A program made the translations under genes and the position numbers. Below, one piece after another: positions 58,880 to 64,000 of a DNA stretch of 64,000 nucleotides (positions within the stretch are counted from its first letter, which is position 1; every line of letters begins with the position of its first letter). The stretch spans positions 402,993-466,992 of the forward strand of contig JAOTON010002201.1 of NCBI GenBank assembly GCA_034440635.1, in the 5' to 3' direction. The notes below the pieces were generated by a model, which was given only the letters and a program-made list of their open reading frames with translations, was not told the DNA's origin and searched no databases. The stretch is from Lepas anatifera. Taxonomy: Eukaryota > Arthropoda > Thecostraca > Lepadidae.

Positions 58880-59351
58880 GCATATGTGGGCCTTAAACCA
58901 ACAAACTTAAACGGTAAACTGAGCATTCGGAAAGATATAATTAGACCTCAGCATGTTCGTTGTCACTATGTCGTCACAGTTTGTCTTAACAGTTTTGTTG
59001 CACTAATGTAAGTATGTTTTCTTGTTTTATTGTCTCATGTCAGCCTATTTCGTGTTTTTTGTCTCTTGTCTCTTTGCTCTGTTTTGTTGTTTCCTTTTCT
59101 TTTTTGTTATTTTGTTTAGCGCGTTATGTTCAATATCAAACCGGTGTACCTCTACTTTCTGAATTGGAAATACGCTAACTCATTTATTTTGGTATTTGCT
59201 GCTTTGTCTTCTGGAAAAGTTATTTTATTTTCTGTTGCTCACTGTTACCTATTTTTTGTTATGCTCGCTCGCTCTGTGTGCTACTCATCCCTCCACTTTC
59301 GCTCTTTCTGCCATTTTGGTAAAAGAAACAAAAAGATGATGATGATGATGA
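58880..59351 (+). mobile_element. 3' end of a non-LTR element with (GAT)n tail
   Basis: T-rich 'ttttgttgtttcc' sequence ends in AAAAAGATGATGATGATGATG (the tail is at 59,334-59,351), the same kind of end as at 12,984-13,006. Probably two copies of one LINE family, 5'-truncated. Confidence 0.45.
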
Positions 59352-59425
59352 CCTTTCCCCATAAGATTGTCGTAATTCACTTTTCGGCTAAAGAAAACTG
59401 GATCAAATTTCAGAACTTGCTTTCA

Positions 59426-59720
59426 TTTCATTTCATTTCATTTATTCAGGCTTATCAGCAACAGGTATGTGAAAACCCAATTACAGCTGAAGTCAAGCAA
59501 TAAAACAGCACACCAATGAATATTTACAATGCAACCGTGTAACAATGTAATGCAACCTATTCCTGCAACAGTAATATAAAACACTCGATATAAAATATAC
59601 ACGAAGCTATGAATATGAAGCAAATGAAAATACATCAGAAACACTGCAATACAATAAAACATGAAAAACGGCATAAAATACGATAAGAAGCCTAAAATGG
59701 ATGAGCTTTAACATATTTCC
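59426..59720 (-). mobile_element. 3' end of a minus-strand LINE with AATAAA-(TGAAA)n tail
   Basis: On the minus strand the sequence ends GCCTGAATAAATGAAATGAA, continuing as a short (TGAAA)n run at 59,447-59,428. A polyadenylation hexamer directly followed by a pentanucleotide microsatellite is typical of LINE 3' ends. The preceding ~250 bp has no coding content. Confidence 0.5.
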
Positions 59721-60083
59721 ATACGATACGTGCTAAGAATCGACTTCAGACCCCCATTAAGCGAATTCTCTGCATCAAATAACCCTTGAACCGTCACATT
59801 TAGCCACTTCGTCCCAACGGGTTTCCTAAATCCTTTGGACCAGAATTTGGCCCCCGATTTGAATTGCATCGTGAAACTGCTGATAATGTTTTTTTAGAAG
59901 ATTTAAGGTTCGGTCCCTATGTTTCACACTTCTATTTTCATGAAAATAACTTTAATAACTCTGTATCAAGCTTCAATGTTATGGTAGAATCAAAGAAATG
60001 CATTCCAGGGGACGCGGGGACTCTTGCTGATTATATTCACTGTTTTTTTCAGGATATGAAGACTGGTGTTTCCTTCCCCCTTC
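59721..60083. other. Unassigned; ends in a 3' splice-site-like tract
   Basis: The sequence 'ttcactgtttttttcag' at about 60,037-60,053 has the form of an intron acceptor just before the small ORF at 60,084. Confidence 0.3.
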
Positions 60084-60185
60084 ATGGTGGAATCTGTTGC
60101 GGCGGCAGCCGAAGAGACAGCGACTGGTGCAATTCGTGGAGAACTCGCCGTGACTAACGTATCGGACGTGGACGTTGAGCTGTAA
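60084..60185 (+). CDS. Small ORF, 33 residues, possible exon
   Basis: ATG at 60,084 opens MVESVAAAAEETATGAIRGE and ends LAVTNVSDVDVEL before TAA (60,183-60,185). The frame has coding-like codon use and an alanine/acidic composition. A TGA lies in frame between the acceptor-like CAG (60,053) and this ATG, so it would have to start here. Other frames of the same stretch are also open. No homologue recognised. Confidence 0.25.
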   Translation: MVESVAAAAEETATGAIRGELAVTNVSDVDVEL

Positions 60186-60649
60186 ATCATGGGTGATCTG
60201 CATTAGATACGGTCTTATGAATATTAAGTATTATTTTGACTGGGCCTTTCTATTTTCTTGTTAAGCGTGCTGTTGCGATCGTGGGAGGAAATTTGTGTCC
60301 TTTTTGTAGCAACATTTCTTAGGGTTGCAATATTGCCTCTCGCCCGCCCAGTTGGTGTGCCCGCGACACGTTGCTGCTGTGGCAGTGCAGCAGCTCTGAC
60401 TGGTGGAAAATCAATGTTTCTGTGTGATTCGTTTACCTGTATGTGCTCAGGCTTGTCCCTAAACGTAAGTAAACCGATCCATAGTCAAATCTAATGAAAA
60501 CTGGGGAGGATAGTCCGGGTGAAATAGTGAAAAACCAGTTTTTGTAAGAAAACAAATCAAAATCGGATAGTAGTGGGCACTATTTTGCCGCTTTTTGGCG
60601 CCACGGCTAGATTGAACCCCCTAGATCCACCCTTAAGCTAGTGGTGTCG
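60186..60649. other. Unassigned DNA
   Basis: A 78-codon ORF at 60,258-60,494 is cysteine-rich but unsupported. Nothing else seen. Confidence 0.25.
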
Positions 60650-61600
60650 TGTCACCCCCCCTCGTCTGCCCTTGAGTTTCTTTCATCTGCCATGTCCTTG
60701 CTGTCGTTTGCGCTGTCCTTTGTGCGTGCTAAAGTATCCCTCAGATGATGTGTCGTTACCTCCACGTATCCTGCCCTTTCTCGTCTGTCATCCAGTCCCA
60801 CTCGCTTGCCTTGCCCCATCGCCTTCGGTTGTCATGTCCCTTTGTTCATCTTCTATGTCCTTTTTAAAGGGAATGTGGCACCTCTATAACGTGATTTTAA
60901 ATGAGATAGCCAAGCTGTAAAGCAAGTCGGAAAACCCGGTACTCTATATATCATTTGTCTTGGAACTCGTTATTTCCGTATAAAAAAACTAAAACCTACC
61001 CGAAATATACCCCTCATGTACCTCTCACCAGGCGTCCATTGTTGTGAGCTGCTGGTGTGACGACATATCCTGACGTCACGATGAGCATCAGCCAATCGAA
61101 GCCCTTGAAGCGTTTTGAGTATGGTAGTGGTTGCCAGATCATGACATCATCTACAGGCAGATATTTATATATTTTCCTAGAGGAGTATTTTAAAAATCAA
61201 GATATTGAGCTTATTGTACATTTTCAGAGAAATCATGAGTGGTTTCATTATTTTCGGCTAAAAGTACGCCTAATTACAATAAATTACAGGATTCGACCAA
61301 GGTGCTTCATTTCCTTTAATGTTCCCTAAGATTTCGCATGTATCGTGTTTTCGCCTTCGTGCTCTGTCCTCCCTCGTCTGACATGTTTGCCTTCTCTTGT
61401 CTGCTCTTCTGCTCTGTCCACGCATTTTGGTCCCTGATATTCATTTGCCCTGTCTTGTTTTGTCTGCTCGGTCATAGCCCTCTTTGGCTCTGTTCTGTCG
61501 TCATTTACCCCTGTCTCACTCGTGTGCTCATATATCCCTTTATGCAAAGCCCTCAACTTTGAATGCCCTGTCCGGTCCTCATCTATGCTTTCCTCCAACG
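60650..61600. repeat. Degenerate pyrimidine-rich array split by a MITE
   Basis: 60,650-60,863 and 61,330-61,600 share loose 10-12-bp units around TGTCCT/CGTCTGCC with varying spacers. The TTAA element 60,868-61,315 lies between them, so this looks like one array interrupted by an insertion. Minus-strand ORFs through it (e.g. 61,326-61,598, rich in R, E, D, T) are repeat translations. Confidence 0.5.
60868..61315. mobile_element. 448-bp piggyBac-like MITE, TTAA target duplication
   Basis: TTAA at 60,864-60,867 and 61,316-61,319. Terminal 16-mers AGGGAATGTGGCACCT and the complement of AGGTGCTTCATTTCCT agree at 13 of 16 positions. The interior has TGACGTCA and 'agccaatcgaagccc' and no ORF of note. 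A further right-end-like copy (GGCACTTCATTTCATTTAA) lies at 61,641-61,659. Confidence 0.65.
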
Positions 61601-61659
61601 TTACCTCAAATTCCTCAGCATTTAGGAAAATATTCCCAAGGGCACTTCATTTCATTTAA

Positions 61660-62440
61660 TCTTACTAACAAAATATTTGATACGTTCGTTTTAGCTGCAC
61701 ATTGATTCACAGTGGACACTTGGTATTGCCATCATATTTGTTTGGAACAAAGTAACGGGTGAAATTAAGTTTCTTTTTTTTACTTTTGAAATGGGTTTTG
61801 AGAGGGTACTATATGATCTGGTAGTTTTGCGCGCCCCTAAACTCAAATGATTAATCGAATAATCAAAGAGTTTGGTAGATAGTGTATACTACCACTACTG
61901 GCATAATAGAATTAATTCAAATCCTCTTGATTTGAATTTTCCTCAAATTTGTTCTTCGAAATAAATGACATTAATACAGGCTACGACGGGCGAGGGCACA
62001 TCAGGGGGGGTTATTTTAGGGCGGATAAAGGAGACCTGGTAGATAAGAAATACTTCGGGGTGACCGAGGGAGGGCAGGGTACCGATGACTTCAAGGTCAA
62101 TGCCTGTACCAAGATTCGTTCAGGGGGATCAAGGCGTCAAGTCCGGTTACTACCCCCAATGCAACCATGTTTCATCCGCTTTTAGTTTGATTTTGGCCGA
62201 TTAGAAAAGCGTTATGTTTTTGCCGACTGTAGTGAATTCCCCAAAATGTTCACTTTAACCTGTTTGTGGATCGATCTTTTTACGTTGACGGACAAACCGC
62301 ATCACATCGGACATAAAATCATATACAGAAATACATTCCTTGCACCTGCACTGCTATAAACATAAAACCGCAAGGCCCAATCCGAAATAAGGAAAAATCA
62401 TATACATCTTTAGGTACTGCAAATAGTCGAACCATGCTCA
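61660..62440. other. Unassigned DNA
   Basis: No ORF or repeat end that I can support. Confidence 0.3.
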
Positions 62441-64000
62441 GTATCATGAAGTAACGTTTGACCGTTGAAAAAGTGCTCTTGCTAGAGAGCTTCCGGCTGT
62501 TAAGTGCTCGTGCATGTCAGGTTCTGAAGCTTGCGATCTCAGATTCTTAGATGGTTGTGTAGATTCTGTGTTGTACGTCGCCGCCGATGGTGATGTATTT
62601 TGGGTTGTGCGCGATAAAGCAATATATTTTGTTTCCGATACTGCTGTGGACTGGTATTCCATGGCGATGCAGTGTGTTTTCAATGCCCTGACTTTTTTAT
62701 TTTGTAAAAAGTTCATGTAAATGAACATGATGTGGTCCAAGGGCCGATTTTCTTGTGTGCAACAATTGTCGTAGATGCTGTTCAGTGTCGTTCGTGCCAT
62801 GGATATAGATAATGGAGCTGGTTTTATTCATCAGGATGGATTTCATCTTTTTGCGTATGTGTTCGACATTTATGAAAGAAAATAGCATTTCAGCCGAAAG
62901 TAAAGCATGTCCATTCTCGTTTAAACCTGAGCTTTGATCATTCCGCCTACACATTCACGTGGAAATTCACATGTGATGCTGCTTATTGATAACTGTTCAG
63001 CAGACAACAATTTCGAATCAGGGGGATAAGGATAGCTCTCCAGCTACGATACATGACTCTTTTTATATGGCATCGTGGAATGTTGTTTATGTTGTGATGT
63101 GATTTCGAGTTCGCATTGCGTACTTGGTGCAGGAATGGAACGCCTACGAGTAAAGATATTAGAACGAACGGGGCACCTCAAGCCTTGCATTGATGCTGTG
63201 TTTTTCAATTGTGCTTGACATGTTTGCCAGGTAACGAGTGCACAAATGCAATGGCGTGGAAACGCTGTGTTTGATGTTGAAAGATCACCCTCAAGAAAGT
63301 TTGTAGTTTCACTGTGTTTTAAAACGCTGAGTTTTTATTACGAAGGAGATTGATACTGGAGACGAAAAGAGCTGTCTAATTTCTCGACGAAAACGTGTAT
63401 GTTCAAACATTTTGACGTGGAGCACCGTAATGAATAGGACGATTTGACTGAAAGTTCTCACCAATAGGCGGGAACGATGTTGATGTGGTTTTTGTGTTTA
63501 CTGGGTGTGTAAGACGAAGTATTGGATGTGCTTTCCAGTTATGTGAAGTCTGTCTAAAGTATTATAGTATCATGTGAAAAGATCGCTCACGCTTATAATC
63601 GGAGTGGCGCCGAGCGTGAATTTTACAATTCGTCAACAGTGAGTCATCTGCAGGCCTGCGTTATATTCTCGGTGTCCTTAGGCTAGGAAAAGGTCGCTGG
63701 GAGTCGTGTATAGTTTGTTTTTGCATGCTCTCCGAGTAGTACAGGTATCGTGAGGTCATTGTCGACAAATGCGACGATTGATATCGTTGAGCTACACTTT
63801 GCATCCGAAGTTCTTTTAATCGAAAAAGTTTTACAGTAGTATAGTTTCTAGAATCGTACATTCCAAGCTTATAATATATGCGTGAAGCTGACCATGATGT
63901 TGAATTTCTGCGAAATGGAGTGGGAATATAAAACATTGCCCCTTGGACGGATATCTGTGTCAGGAACGAGAGACTTGCGAGAGAGTGCCGGTTGGCGCGT
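62441..64000. other. Unassigned DNA with short ORFs
   Basis: ORFs of 68-118 codons occur on both strands (e.g. 62,444-62,800 minus) without domains or conserved signals. No transposon ends or satellites recognised. Confidence 0.3.

Overview
The window is metazoan nuclear DNA dominated by transposable elements and satellites. There are no operons, no dense coding and no bacterial-type genes. Codon-like signal is limited to two short spliced-looking exons, one 33-residue ORF and decayed retrotransposon genes. hAT, piggyBac-like, long-inverted-repeat and I/Jockey-type non-LTR elements, together with tRNA-derived SINEs, point to an invertebrate with a large repeat-rich genome. I cannot place it more precisely from sequence alone.

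Layout. 1-5.3 kb: low-copy DNA with a cluster of AGGTCA half-sites and CRE palindromes (410-870), a candidate first coding exon on the minus strand (2099-2309) and a candidate cysteine-rich last exon on the plus strand (4339-4509). 6.4-7.35 kb: a foldback structure with a perfect 51-bp inner palindrome and a 15-bp flanking direct repeat. 8.45-11.69 kb: a transposon with inverted repeats of about 715 bp and a 4-bp ATCA target duplication, carrying a SINE dimer. 13.5-25.4 kb: a giant foldback-like array. A ~180-bp satellite reads in one direction up to about 18,663 and as its reverse complement afterwards. Nested in it are a piggyBac-like element (TTAA, 14197-15437), two hAT-type elements with intact 8-bp target duplications (16541-18363 and 20232-24797) that both carry the same ~24-bp minisatellite in opposite orientation, and a 136-bp hAT MITE with its own 8-bp duplication.

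26.5-50.2 kb: a higher-order tandem repeat with a period near 9.1 kb. It alternates an A+T-rich 'P block' ending in a GC hairpin motif with arrays of a ~50-bp satellite. That satellite's core (CTGGATCCGCCTATG) looks like an amplified hAT terminal repeat. The last copy breaks off at 50,222, beside an inverted 13-mer. 51.4-53.4 kb: a GAATGACTCTCTATCT-type minisatellite grades into GTCTCTCT repeats and then about 610 bp of pure CT.

54-59.7 kb: remains of several non-LTR retrotransposons: a plus-strand ORF1 (three zinc knuckles, frameshifted), a minus-strand ORF2 (endonuclease, RT end and RNase H; the RT core is deleted and stops are present) and two 3' tails. 60-64 kb: mostly unrecognised DNA, with a TTAA-flanked MITE inside a degenerate pyrimidine-rich array.

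The elements do not form a pathway. The common theme is that hAT-type terminal sequences seed tandem and inverted satellite arrays, which then serve as landing sites for further elements. Many apparent ORFs in the arrays (proline-rich, SGS-rich, RE/LS repeats) are satellite translations, not genes.
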